Shown here piece by piece: positions 54,111-64,000 of a stretch of DNA of 64,000 nt. Below the pieces are notes generated by a model, which was not told where the DNA came from, made no database searches, and saw only the letters and a program-made list of their open reading frames with translations. This stretch comes from Siphonodentalium dalli (taxonomy: Eukaryota > Mollusca > Scaphopoda > Gadilida > Siphonodentaliidae). Position 1 is the stretch's first letter; every line of letters begins with the position of its first letter. A program made the position numbers and the translations under genes. The stretch lies in the NCBI GenBank assembly GCA_032622095.1, contig CP136063.1, positions 64,557,897 to 64,621,896 of the forward strand, written 5' to 3'.

Positions 54111-55180
54111 AGTGTTGACTTAAGTTACTGTTTTCAAAATCAAGTTCATCAACAATTAGTTTTCATTCAAATATAGGAGAGACATTTCCTGCCTGTTGCC
54201 AATGATTGAGTTCAGTTAAATTTATCAGATAAATGATTGCACTAATGATGTAAAACAAAGGTGAGTGTGAGTTCAAATCAGTCTAATTTTACCATCTATA
54301 GGTTGATATATTATAATATTTTCAGGAGTAAACATATGTGATGACATATATGACCTAAAAGGTCAACTTTCAGTGATTCCAAATTGTTGGGATGTGCAAT
54401 GTATGGTATAAGCAAGGATTTCCGCTATAGGGACAGGATGTCCTTTTATGGGTGTCCCTTTCCCCAAACCAAAATTTTCCCTACCAATGGGCAATAATGC
54501 AATTTCCTGATTGAATAATAGTAACTTTTAGAAGTATCCATGTTATAATATGCCAGTTAATATGAGAGAATCAATCAACACCAAGGATAAGTTATTAGTT
54601 ATAAATTGTGAGTTGATTTAATAAACAGTTAAAATGTACAAAATTATTTGGGCAATATAAATAACATTAGTCATTACTGCATGTAATACTTGGAAATAAA
54701 AAAAGTCGGTAGGTTAAGTTCACATACATGAAGGTCATTCATGCAACTGACTGAACAGCCAGTATAGACTACCTTCATGTATGTATTATATTGCTGCTAA
54801 TAGATACCAGGAGTGGTGTGTGGGCTGATATGATGGCCTTAAAACTCATAGCTTTAATAGCTGTAAGACTATTTTTATGAACATGGTGATGAAATGACTG
54901 CATTGTGGAAATGTAAGGCATGGATATATTAATTTAAAAGCAATACTGGTATTTAAATTAATTATGGAGTATAAATTCCATTGCCACTAAAAGGGGACCG
55001 TTCCCTGACCCCATACAGTTAGAGGAAACCCTGTATAATAAGTACGATAACTTGTACTGGAAAAAATACTGGAATATATTGGAATATACTAGAATTTTAC
55101 TTTAAAATTAGTGTACGAACCCTGAGCAGATGCTGTCTTAGTCAATCAGGAACTGCATGGAAGCTGATATGATCATTTCT
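54111..55180. other. Non-coding with hAT-like end words
   Basis: ACATACATGAAGGT...ACCTTCATGTATGT (54721-54786) is a small inverted pair. GGAAACCCTG at ~55025 and GTACGAACCCTGAG at ~55113 look like right ends of CAGGGTT-type hAT elements, perhaps of the relic just upstream. Confidence 0.45.
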
Positions 55181-55278
55181 TCATTCCACGATGCAGAGAA
55201 GACTTTTCGATAGCCTTGGTTGTCGGAGTGAAAATGACATGCTAAAATGTATTTCAAAGGTCATCCAGTGGCCACAAC

Positions 55279-55497
55279 TTGCACAACTATGAATGTGAAG
55301 TGACAGAACATTATTGCATAAACAGTGTAACAGGAAATGTAATACCGGTAATAGTATGCTGTAAGGGACATTACCATACATTTTCCGCAGCACAGTATGA
55401 TGAACTCTGGTGTCCAATTTGCAATCTTAGACAACCTTTCGTATGGGAGAAAAAACACTGCTGCGGCGTGAGTATGCCCAACCTAAGACGAGGATAA
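55279..55497 (+). pseudogene. Cys/His-rich (RING/U-box-like?) segment
   Basis: Reads NYECEVTEHYCINSVTGNVI, VIVCCKGHYHTFSAAQYDEL, WCPICNLRQPFVW. CPIC preceded by CC..GHYH suggests a zinc-binding or U-box-like fold, but no family is secure. It sits just upstream of the IAP-like pseudogene and could belong to it or to a different captured gene. Confidence 0.35.
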
Positions 55498-55647
55498 TTT
55501 TAAAAAGGGAATAATTATGATTCATAGTAAATATATATATGTGCACCCTTTAAGGGAGTTAGCATGTGAAAAATAGTTCAGTCATTCGAGGCTTAGCATC
55601 TTTCAAAACATTGAGAAATATTTACTTTATTTATCATCTGAATTATG

Positions 55648-56521
55648 GATGTATCAGTTACGGACACCATCAACCCAGAATATACTTCATCGATAATGAA
55701 CACGTCAATTATAAATATTGTGTGATCTTTCGGACTATATCCTGCAACGGTGCCCAAATACCCCCGATACCGGAAATTCTCGGTCAGTTTGAGTACATAC
55801 AGTAACTGGCCTGGTAATGCTAAATTTGTGTTAAAAGCTGGCGGCAGCCGGTCTCTTTTATACAGGAGTGGAAGACAAGACAATGTGCTACATGTCAGGT
55901 TGCGGCCTCCACAAATGGAAAGAATCTGACGATGCTAATGTTGAACACGAGATGCTATTTCCAGACTGTATATACATGACATATGTGAAACATTTCAAGC
56001 CGTACAAAAAACCTGAATGTTAAAAATGTCACACCACAGAGCCATTCGGTTAGTACTTCCTCGGAATTATTTACGATATCATCTGAGGAAAGTTTGCATA
56101 GAATACGACCAACGATTCGGGAATCATCACAACTTGTGTATTTGGAGACAGAAATTTCTCAAGCGAGATTATTAATGACTGCCAAAATTGATGAGATGAC
56201 AGCGACATTTGAACCAATAGCCACGTCGTCACAGGAAATAGACGATTTAAGCGGTAATGATTGGCCTGACGCCGACAATGGAGGTCATATAATTTCCAAA
56301 TTGCTCGCATCATTGTGTAGGAATACCCACGAAAAGGAGAACGAGAGACCCGTGCGTTCGATGATAACAAACCAAAGTGCGTTATTTGTTTAGAAGCAGA
56401 TAAGGAAGTTGGACTAATGATATGTGGCCACGTTTGCACATGTGCCGCTTGAGGCATAAGTATAAGTAAATGTCCTATGTGTAGATCCGTAATAGTCGCA
56501 TATGTTAAGGTATTTTGTCTT
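55648..56521 (+). pseudogene. IAP-like BIR plus RING pseudogene
   Basis: The BIR region is spread over frames at ~55735-56005: the pieces NWPGNAKFVLKAGG and RSGRQDNV, then GLHKWKESDDANVEHEMLFP followed by DC. The conserved Trp, His and final Cys are recognisable; one of the early zinc Cys is displaced. After a linker (56094-56390) a RING follows at ~56370-56520: CVICLEADKEVGLMICGHVC, an in-frame TGA, then KCPMCRS. Frameshifts and the stop disable it. No introns are visible, which agrees with retroposition; IAP genes are known to be greatly expanded in bivalves and gastropods. Inhibitors of apoptosis bind caspases and ubiquitinate targets; this copy cannot. Confidence 0.7.
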
Positions 56522-57590
56522 TAAAAAAACCGATGCGTTAAGGATGAGTATATGTATATATGTGATGTTATTTTGGTTGTTTTTTAAAACATTGTGTCTA
56601 CAGAACCGTGAGTATTCGCTTTTGGACAAGAATGGTTATTCATTCAGGTTAATTTAATGACCGGTCATTGTAAAATTTGTTTACATTTTAATTACATAAT
56701 TCGCTAATAGAATAGAAAAGCCTTTGGATTTAAATCGTTAATCATTTGGAATGTCACATTAACTAAATATATCTCTGTTCTATTGATTCAGTCGTAGTAA
56801 TTAGTTTATGGCTACTGATTGGTTACTCTTATCGACGATATCATTGGAGGGATTGATAATGAGTGAGTAATATTTCGCGCGCGAAATTCATTTGTGTGTG
56901 CATTCTATTATTTGACTCCGAAGAAACTAGTTTTGATTTGAAAGCCGATTTAGGCAACAAATGTTTTCCCACCCACCCTTCCCATTTATACATGTACATC
57001 TTAACATTAAGAATTACAACTGCTTGGAAATTGACCAGCCTACTGAATCTTAATTATTCTCTAATCGACTGGTATGTTTGTCATTTTTAAATTGAATGTG
57101 TAGGCCTATATTAATATGTATTGCATGGTAATTCGCTGTATTTTATATGACGATGTTTAGATGAATAACATAAATATTATATGGAAATAATAATCACAAA
57201 AATTTAAAATTGTACTTTGAGCTAGAATGAGTTACGCTTTAAAATCAATCCACTCATGTGCTGATTGTGAGGTCAAAACAGTGTCAAAGGGTCTTTTAGT
57301 TTTCGAGATACGGCCGGGTATGGAATGTTGAGCAGCCATTTTTTCACTTGGAATTGATAAGTTTTGTCTGCACTGTAAACAGTGTAGGCTCACTCTATTT
57401 GTTATTGAAGTGGGGTTCTAGGGGTTGTTTTGCCAATATATCTTTCGGACGGCATTCTATTGTTGTGCTTGTGTTCATATAACTATATAAAAAAAGACAA
57501 TTGTATGTCTGTGTGTATTTGTCTGTCTACCTAAATTTATCTGTACCACTTTCTATGCACCTGTCAAATTACGCCGGTATGTCTGATTGA
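56522..57590. other. Non-coding, nothing recognised
   Basis: AT-rich; short frames show no domain. Confidence 0.5.
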
Positions 57591-57785
57591 GCCCAAATTT
57601 GGGACACATTTATATGTACAATGTATGCATACCAAGTTTTATAGAAATCAAATTTGGCACACATTTATATGTACAATGTATGCATACCAAGTTTTATGGA
57701 AATCAAATTTGGCACACATTTACATGTAGGTGCACGAATTTAAAGTGCGCAAATTCAAAACTGAGCAAAAAAAAAGTACAAAAAA
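57591..57785. repeat. ~63-bp tandem repeat, three units
   Basis: AAATTTGGCACACATTTATA, TGTACAATGTATGCATACCA, AGTTTTATAGAAATC repeats twice fully and once in part. The word GGTGCACGAATTTAAAGTGC that follows recurs near 57952 (altered) and 58395. Confidence 0.85.
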
Positions 57786-59116
57786 AGTACAAAACAATTT
57801 TCTGGCCATTTCAGGGTCATACGATATCAAATTAGTGAAACTATTTTTGGGTCATACATGGGTTGGGGAGATATCCAGATGACGTGTTACACTGGAAAAT
57901 CATACCTTGTGTTAAAATTCATGCAGTATTATATTTTTTGGACACACATCGGTGCACAAATTTAAAACTGAGCGAAAATAGTATGACTCTGAATTTAAAA
58001 TATACCACAGGGAAAACTTTAGGCAGTTACTAGTATGTTGATGAGTTACATACATTATAGAACATTAGATACTGAATAGACAATTTCGCCACTAGTTGTA
58101 CATGTATATGTAGGCCTACGTTTATATTCAGTCAACCAATATAAAAATATCAAAACCATTACATTGAAAGAAAAGCACATATTCTAGATTGCATGTGCAT
58201 GAAAGCATGTCCTCCCCCCCCCATTCACCACCCTGGAGTGACACTGTAACAATAGAGTCTTGGGTTAGCTGTCATCAGACTCATTACATGTACCAGTATC
58301 TTCAAACCGACTGAGCACTGAAACTATCATCAGATCCAAGACTTTTACGAAAATATTTTTGTCAGTTTTCATTTCACACAGATACTAGTACATGTAGGTG
58401 CATGAATTTAAAGTGCGCAAATTCATAATTGAGCAAAAAATAGTACTGTGCAAATTTAAATATGAGTAAGCTATTCAGTTTATTTTGGCCTAATTGCTTT
58501 GTACATGTAAGTGATAATTGCTATCTACATGTACATATAACATGTACATATAGCTGTTGTTTCTCATTGTTTCTGCGATATCTTATTCCGTTTATTCAAC
58601 AAGAGACATTGAGTGAGCTCAATAGACTGGTTTCTGGTCCAAAAGTTTCAGTGAGTGGGATACAGATTTGTTAAATTGGGGGTCCGACGGTCAAGAAATG
58701 ACGGGGTTAACCACTCTTCTTTTCCAGTGAAATAATTTATATATGAAACTCTTTAGAAAATCTTCTCTGGAACCACCTGAGTGATTAATCTAACATTTGG
58801 TGTGTTGGGTTCATATATACATGTTGATTGCTCGTAGTTGGGATTCAAATATGTTTAAATGGGGTCTGCCGGTAAAACATGTGGCTTATCAGGTTGGAAA
58901 TTTTCAAAGGTTGGGAAAGCTTGAGGTTTTAGTTGTACAATTCCAACCTAATGAGGATGTGCAGAAGGTATTTTACAAACTCTAGAGTTTGGCCCAGATT
59001 AGAGGGGATGGGCCATATGTGTTATGGGCGTTGTTGGTTCAGTGTGAAATTTCCAGATTATTCCATTTCATAACGATATAGATAATGCAATATTGAGAAT
59101 ATGTTCTCTTTTCCAG
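57786..59116. other. Non-coding with dispersed short words
   Basis: GGTGCA(C/T)(G/A)AATTTAAA..GAGC(A/G)AAAA words occur at ~57952 and ~58395. ACATGTA repeats are frequent. A C10 run lies at 58211. No supported gene. Confidence 0.45.
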
Positions 59117-59558
59117 TGGGAGAAGGATTCCACAGAAGCCACCAAGGCTGAATGATTACATCTCAAAAATTCCAATTTTTCTGAGGAGAAGGAGCAGCAG
59201 GACACTTCCCAAAGATGTAAAATCCTCAGAAGATTGGATTTTACAAACTCAGTCTTCGCCTCCAGGAACTCCAGATTCAGAAGATGAATTCAGTTCAGGA
59301 TTACCTGATATCAGTTTTCATGACACTGAAGAGGAAACCACTGCCATCTGCCCAATTACTGACACTGCATCTGTACAAAACATATCACCTACACCTTCAG
59401 TAATCCTGCCAATTCTCAAATCACATGGAAGACGAAACTTACCTAATAGACCGTTTTCACAATCGACAACGAATTATCTCCCCTTGTGTGACCCGATGCA
59501 GGTCAGAGCGAGAGCGAGGCAAATTGTATCATCATTATTTCGTTTTTGTTTACACTGA
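59117..59558 (+). CDS. Pro/Ser-rich exon-like segment
   Basis: After a TCTTTTCCAG acceptor a stop-free stretch reads GRRIPQKPPRLNDYISKIPI, SSPPGTPDSEDEFSSGLPDI, SFHDTEEETTAICPI and so on to a TGA at 59556. Low-complexity, disordered, acidic patches; no domain recognised. It lies 60 bp before the start of the THAP transposase and may be the last exon of an unrelated, interrupted gene. Confidence 0.35.
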
Positions 59559-59618
59559 ACACATTTCTGATCTGAGGCATTTGCGCGTACAAACAGACCA
59601 ACTTTGCGCACTAGAACT

Positions 59619-62600
59619 ATGAATTACAATCGAGGGGAATCGCCACAACTACCAGATAATGGTAAGTTAACAACAATATTTATTCCCGTTTGTAACGGCG
59701 CGAATTTGCTGTCACTGTCCAGATAAGTTCTGTCAACTTCTGAATTCATGCCGGTGAATGGGCGTGACCAAAATGGGACACGGGCAAATTATCAATGTTT
59801 TAAAGTAAAGCATGCCCATTGATAGCGTATTATATACAGTGTGTAAATTCTCAGCTAATGTATCTTTTTGTCCAATTAATAGTGTCTGTGATTAGTGTTT
59901 ATTAAGTTACAAGTACATGTAACTCTAATCATCTAATGTCACTGAGTGTGAGTGACAATGTCAAGTCATTCAGCTGTTCAGAACTTCAGTTCACTGACAA
60001 AGACTAATTTCTCTCATCACATTTAATAGTATTAAAAATAAAACTACTTAGTATGCACAATCTTGTATATTTATTTATTTTACATTATTTTATAGATATA
60101 CGTTTTTGGTATGGTACTATTACATTGTTTACAAATTACAGGTACCGGTACATGACAATACCTGCATTCTTAAAGTTTAAAACATTGTCGGTACTTGCCA
60201 AATTACAATATAATCCTGTTATGTGTGTGTGAATTAATGTTTATTATTATATACATGTACACACCCATTAACTAACAATTCTTTGTGTTCTCATGTTTAT
60301 TGCAGGTAAAGACTGCAAAGCAAACACAAGTACATGTAAAGCAAAGGGTAAATCATCGTCCAGGGGATCACAGTGTTGTGTCTATGGTTGCATGAACTAT
60401 ATATACCGGAAGGATGGCACTAACTCGGGAATTCATTTATTCAAAGTACCCAAAGATGTGCTGAGCAGTAAGAAGAAATGTGATAGATGGTGTCAGTTAA
60501 TCAAGCAACAGGATGGTCGAGATGGGTTCTCACTAAATAAATCAACAAACATTTGCCACAAACACTTCAAACCAGAATTTATTCATATTTCCATGGTGGC
60601 GAAAAAGTGGACTTTGTTGACAGGTGCCGAACCAGTTATGTTCAACACAGATGACAATCAACAAAAGAGAAAGTCACCACGGAAACGATTGGCCTTTGCA
60701 TCTACACCTACCAGTGTTACAAAATTTCCAACCGTCACAGAAGAATTTCAGGTTTGTTAAATAATGATATTTACACATAAGACCAAAATTAAGTATGGCA
60801 CTTCAAAACTGAATGTTCATGTGGCTGCAGCTTCATAGTATAAAGTGCTTTGTAAACATATCATTAATAACTTATTATACAATTGGAATGTGTGAGTGAT
60901 TGTAAGGTATGTATGTTACACACATACAGTAATGCCCTAATTAATCGACCTCTTTAAAACCAAAGCAGAATTATGGGTAACTTTTCAGGATTTAGTCGGA
61001 AATATGGCTTGTTGCCATTCATCAGAGAGCTTTCCGATGAATGGCAACAAGCTATATTTCCGACTAAATCCTGAAAAGTTACCCATAATTCTGCTTTGGT
61101 AAAGAGGTCGATTACTTAGGGCATTACTGTACATACTGCAGTTAATTATCAAATGCAACAAGTCTTGAGAATTAAAATGAACATGAAACATTCTTGTGGT
61201 CAGGTACATATCAATAATGTTGATTGATTATATGTATTACTAGCTGGGCACCCGGCATTGCTCGGGTACAGGAGATTAGAAAGAACATAAAAAGCTCACT
61301 GTTCCTGATGGTGTATGGATAAAGAGCGTTTATATTCTGGTATTACAATTAATAAATGAAGTAAATCATACCATTCAAGACATCTGAGGTCAATGTGTCC
61401 TGCTGTACCATCTTTAAATTCATAGGCTTCAAGTATAGTCGCCAAGACATATTTATATATTACATTAATTATATTTAATTATTCAATATCATTACAGGTC
61501 ATTGAATCAGGCATGGCGACACAAACTGACATGCACTCCATGGTAGATGCTTCAACTCAGACAGACAATCACATGGACAGCCCAGCAATAAACAACAATG
61601 ATCATAGTTATTATTACGATATCAGCTCTATTATGTGTACCAACAGTATACATCATCTAAAAGAAGTTATTACCCAGATGAGTAAACATATATCTGCCAT
61701 GGAAAGTAAAATTAAAACTGCATCTAATTTCATCGAAGAACTCATTGACACAGTTGAAACATATGAAGCCAATCGATTCTGTTTAGAAAATATCAAGGCT
61801 GATGATAATGCGATACTTTTTTATTCAGGATTTATGAACTACCAAACATTTGATGCAACTTTCAAATATCTTGAGCCAAATGCCCGTAATATGTTGTATT
61901 GGCATGGACAGAGTGATACAGATACTGCAGATGCTAAATTGTATCAAATGTTTGGTGGAAAACCTGGCAAAAAAAGGAAACTGACACTACGTGATGAATT
62001 CTTTATGGTGTTGGTGAGGTTGAAAGTTGGACTTTTTGTTCATGATATTTCATCGCGTTTTGAAATATCTGAAAGTCAGTTTTCAAAAATATTTACGACA
62101 TGGATAATTTTTTTGTATTGTGAACTCCCTCCATTGTTTCCATTTCCATCACAGGACAGAATAAGACGTCTAATGCCATCATCATTCCATCAATACCCAA
62201 CAACAAGGATCATTCTTGATTGCACAGAAGTATTCATTGAAATACCATCTTCAATGCTCACACAATCAGAAACATGGTCTAATTATAAACACCACAATAC
62301 GTTTAAAGTACTAGTTGGTGCGACTCCCAATGGTACTGTTTCATTTGTTTCTAGACTGTGGGGAGGTAGAGTGTCTGATAAGGAGACAGTTAAAGAAAGT
62401 AGTGTTCTTAACATGTTGGAGCCTGGTGATAATGTAATGGCGGATAATCCCGCGGATCGCGGGTTTGAGATATCTGATATATTACCAGATGGCGTAACAC
62501 TCAACATCCCACCATTCAAACATAAAAATCAGTTGTCATCACAAGAGGTTGAAGATACAATGAACATTGCCAGTGTCAGAATACATGTTGAAAGGGCAAT

Positions 62601-62727
62601 CGGCAGAATAAAAAATTATCACATTCTGGATGGAGTAATACCACTCAGCCTAAGTCACATTGCTGATCAGATGTTCACAGTCATATCTTACTTAACATGT
62701 TTCCTGCCACCATTGGTTCCAGAGTGA
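59619..62727 (+). CDS. THAP/DDE transposase of an ISL2EU-type transposon
   Basis: Three exons: 59619-59661 (ATG, MNYNRGESPQLPDN), 60306-60751 and 61498-62727, with GTAAGT, GTTTGT donors and TTGCAG, TTACAG acceptors. Phases fit (43 + 446 = 489 nt, then phase 0), giving about 572 residues without a stop. Exon 2 is a THAP zinc finger: CCVYGC, then CDRWCQLI, NICHKHFKPEFI (C-x2-H-F) and LLTGAEPVMF. Exon 3 has a coiled region, a helix-turn-helix stretch (FEISESQFSKIFTTW) and a DDE_4-type nuclease: ILDCTEVFIE (Asp), NVMADNPADRGFEI (Asp), IHVERAIGRIKNYH (Glu). It is convergent with the YqaJ-type gene, the pairing known for ISL2EU. A four-residue insertion follows the second Asp. Confidence 0.88.
60927..61129. 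mobile_element. 203-bp foldback mariner-like MITE in transposase intron 2
   Basis: TA on each side (60925-60926, 61130-61131). CAGTAATGCCCTAATTAATC at the left is answered by the complement at the right (GGGCATTACTG). Arms of about 95 bp pair nearly perfectly around a short loop (GAGAGCTTTC). TA duplication and CAGT ends fit Tc1/mariner mobilisation. Confidence 0.88.
61237..61300. other. Dispersed-repeat start ACTAGCTGGGCACCCGG
   Basis: Same opening formula as the units at 45993 and 46614 (ACTAG...CCCG...CGGG). The extent is unclear. It lies in intron 2 of the transposase. Confidence 0.4.
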
Positions 62728-62794
62728 TATTAATTGTATTATTTTAGTCATTCAATATACAGTGTACATGTAACAATCAAGCCTGAAAATATTG

Positions 62795-63223
62795 TGTCTG
62801 CCATTTGCAGTCTGAGGTCCCCAGTGGGTGACTTTAGTGATGCTATCCCGCAGTGAGCTAGCATCACCAAATTCACCCTCTGGGGACCTCATTCTGCTTA
62901 GCCTTAGGCCTAATCTTCTGGGAGGTATCTATTGTCTCAAATTAACATTGTTTTTAGTTACATTTTCCCTGTCTGTGAAGTTTCTATATCCCCTAATTTG
63001 CCAAAGATAATATGAATAATCGAGGTGACTAATGGGGGGGGGGGGGGGGGGGGTGAACACCAACTTTAACGAGGAACTTCAATCTGATCCTGGGTCTCCT
63101 ATAGCAGTTGAGGCCGAAGTGGAATGAGGTTATCAGAGGATGAATTTGGTGATGCTAGCCCACCATGCATGATAGCATCACTAAATTCACCCTCTGGGGA
63201 CCTCATTCTGCAAATGACAGACA
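62795..63223. mobile_element. Dumbbell MITE (family DB), copy 2
   Basis: Ends TGTCTGCCATTTGCAG and CTGCAAATGACAGACA are inverted. The left hairpin is 62808-62898 (GAGGTCCCCAGTGGGTGACT...TTCACCCTCTGGGGACCTC), the right hairpin 63124-63207. The spacer includes a run of about 21 G (from 63032). It lies in the gap between the transposase and the YqaJ-type gene. Confidence 0.85.
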
Positions 63224-63464
63224 CTATTTGCAGGCTTGGTAACAATCCATTGTTATGTCAAAAAGATACCAAACGTTTTTAATGTCAATTTCAGCTAAAA
63301 ACAACACAAATGATGTTGAGCATTAAATAAATCCTGATCTTTCACAACATTGTTATGGTTTTTATATACATACATGTATAAACTGAAATTTTAATTGATC
63401 AGAACCGTATTTTTCACATTTTCAATGATTCAACCTGATGATTGGGGCGACTTGGAAAGAGGAT
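63224..63464. other. Spacer between DB MITE and YqaJ-type gene
   Basis: AT-rich, with TATACATACATGTATA. It presumably holds the 3' untranslated region of the minus-strand gene; no clear signal was singled out. Confidence 0.4.
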
Positions 63465-64000
63465 TCATCTGTAGGCCAAACCACTTTTCAATTTTTTCCA
63501 TTCATCAGATTGAATTATTGAAAGTCCTCTTTCAACCCTGCGAGTGAGAAGTTCTGGAACAAAAACATACTTATAGAATAAATCTAATTTGGGCAATATT
63601 TGTGTATTCCACAAACATTCATCAAACATTATTCTTTCCACAAAAATATCCTGCCCAGGTCCGAACCATACAACAAAATCTGTCCACTTCAATTCGGCGA
63701 CAAACATTTGTCCTTGGACCTGGAAAAAATAGTGATGATTCCTGGCTAGTTTGTAATTTCCATCACCATCTTTCTTTATATAGAAACCTCTATCAGAACA
63801 AGCTTGTTCAATTGTAAGTCCATGCTTACTTAAGGGGCACTTAACTTCCAAACCACCATTTGTTATATCAGCTGTTGGGTCGACAACCATGGCATCCAAA
63901 CTGGCCCCATAGCCTGGTCGCTTCGAGGACAAAATAATTCCTGGTCTGTGCACTAACACTTGACAATTATGTGAGCATTTATACAATGTGTATGCCTCAA
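63465..64000 (-). CDS. YqaJ-type exonuclease (partial, 5' end outside window)
   Basis: About 178 codons up to the window edge, stop at 63465. Motifs: GASLDAMVVDP (Asp), GGLEVKCPLSK (E-x-K), LTIEQACSD, NHHYFFQVQGQMFVAEL (Gln) and WTDFVVWFGPGQDIFVERI, then LPKLDLFYKYV and VPELLTRRVERGL. This is the lambda-exonuclease/YqaJ recombinase fold, PD-(D/E)xK. In ISL2EU transposons such a protein is the second gene; it probably processes DNA ends during transposition (inference). The frame stays open to base 64000, so the start lies further right. Confidence 0.85.
   Translation of the reverse strand, partial: EAYTLYKCSHNCQVLVHRPGIILSSKRPGYGASLDAMVVDPTADITNGGLEVKCPLSKHGLTIEQACSDRGFYIKKDGDGNYKLARNHHYFFQVQGQMFVAELKWTDFVVWFGPGQDIFVERIMFDECLWNTQILPKLDLFYKYVFVPELLTRRVERGLSIIQSDEWKKLKSGLAYR

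Larger units (their letters stand above)
59619..64000. mobile_element. ISL2EU-type DNA transposon (right end beyond window)
   Basis: A plus-strand THAP/DDE transposase and a minus-strand YqaJ-type exonuclease face each other, with a DB MITE between them. The left terminus lies somewhere before 59619 and was not identified. The right terminus is outside the window. The intact transposase frame suggests a fairly recent copy. Confidence 0.75.

Noticed and set aside
55648-56521. Endogenous herpes-like virus fragment as the source of the BIR/RING piece
   Set aside because: Only the IAP-like part is recognisable; no viral structural or replication gene was seen nearby, so a viral origin is not supported here.

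Overview
This is a eukaryotic window that is almost entirely mobile and repetitive DNA. It is AT-rich, has spliceosomal introns with GT/AG borders, and carries satellites, foldback elements and transposases of several metazoan types (hAT, animal EnSpm/CACTA, ISL2EU, chromodomain and other Ty3-like LTR elements, Ngaro/DIRS). A BIR/RING (IAP-like) pseudogene is also present. The combination fits a marine invertebrate, most likely a lophotrochozoan such as a mollusc, but the taxon is inferred from content only. I see no rRNA, tRNA, CRISPR array or bacterial operon, and no clearly intact host housekeeping gene. Layout: 0.6-1.4 kb minisatellite; 2.1-4.7 kb a 174-bp satellite with a CACGTG box in most monomers; 5.3-7.1 kb a two-exon tyrosine-recombinase-like fragment; 7.7-8.9 kb a TTAA-flanked MITE, a foldback and a 480-bp block that recurs at 17.3 kb and carries a 66-bp exon. 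From 9.9 to 15.6 kb two young LTR elements are nested: a chromodomain element lacking its polymerase region (single-base LTR difference), and inside its 3' LTR a second element with apparently identical LTRs whose polymerase stops inside the reverse transcriptase. From 15.6 to 17.0 kb lies a 145-bp tandem array of YY1-like boxes. From 19 to 27 kb there are MITEs, tandem arrays and an intergenic stretch. A 7.0-kb TIR-bounded unit (27.8-34.8 kb) sits inside a minisatellite and holds foldback and TTAA elements. From 35.5 to 42.8 kb is a graveyard of coding transposons: a transposase relic split by an internally deleted Ngaro-like element (RNase H end, tyrosine recombinase, SGNH hydrolase), a Ty3 gag relic, a BEN-domain exon and a frameshifted tnp2/DUF4218-type transposase. 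From 49.0 to 52.2 kb is a nearly complete hAT element (TIRs, 6-bp target duplication, one frameshift), followed by a decayed relative at 53.2-54.1 kb. An IAP-like BIR/RING pseudogene lies at 55.6-56.5 kb. From 59.6 kb to the right edge is an apparently intact ISL2EU-type transposon with a three-exon THAP/DDE transposase and a convergent YqaJ-type exonuclease gene cut by the window end. The most unusual signal is architectural. A dispersed 67-bp near-perfect palindrome occurs at least six times, in two copies as the terminal inverted repeat of a larger element. A second, unrelated MITE family (47.1 and 62.8 kb) has the same dumbbell plan of hairpin, spacer, inverted hairpin. Many other foldbacks are present, and one LTR retrotransposon landed exactly at the apex of a palindrome.
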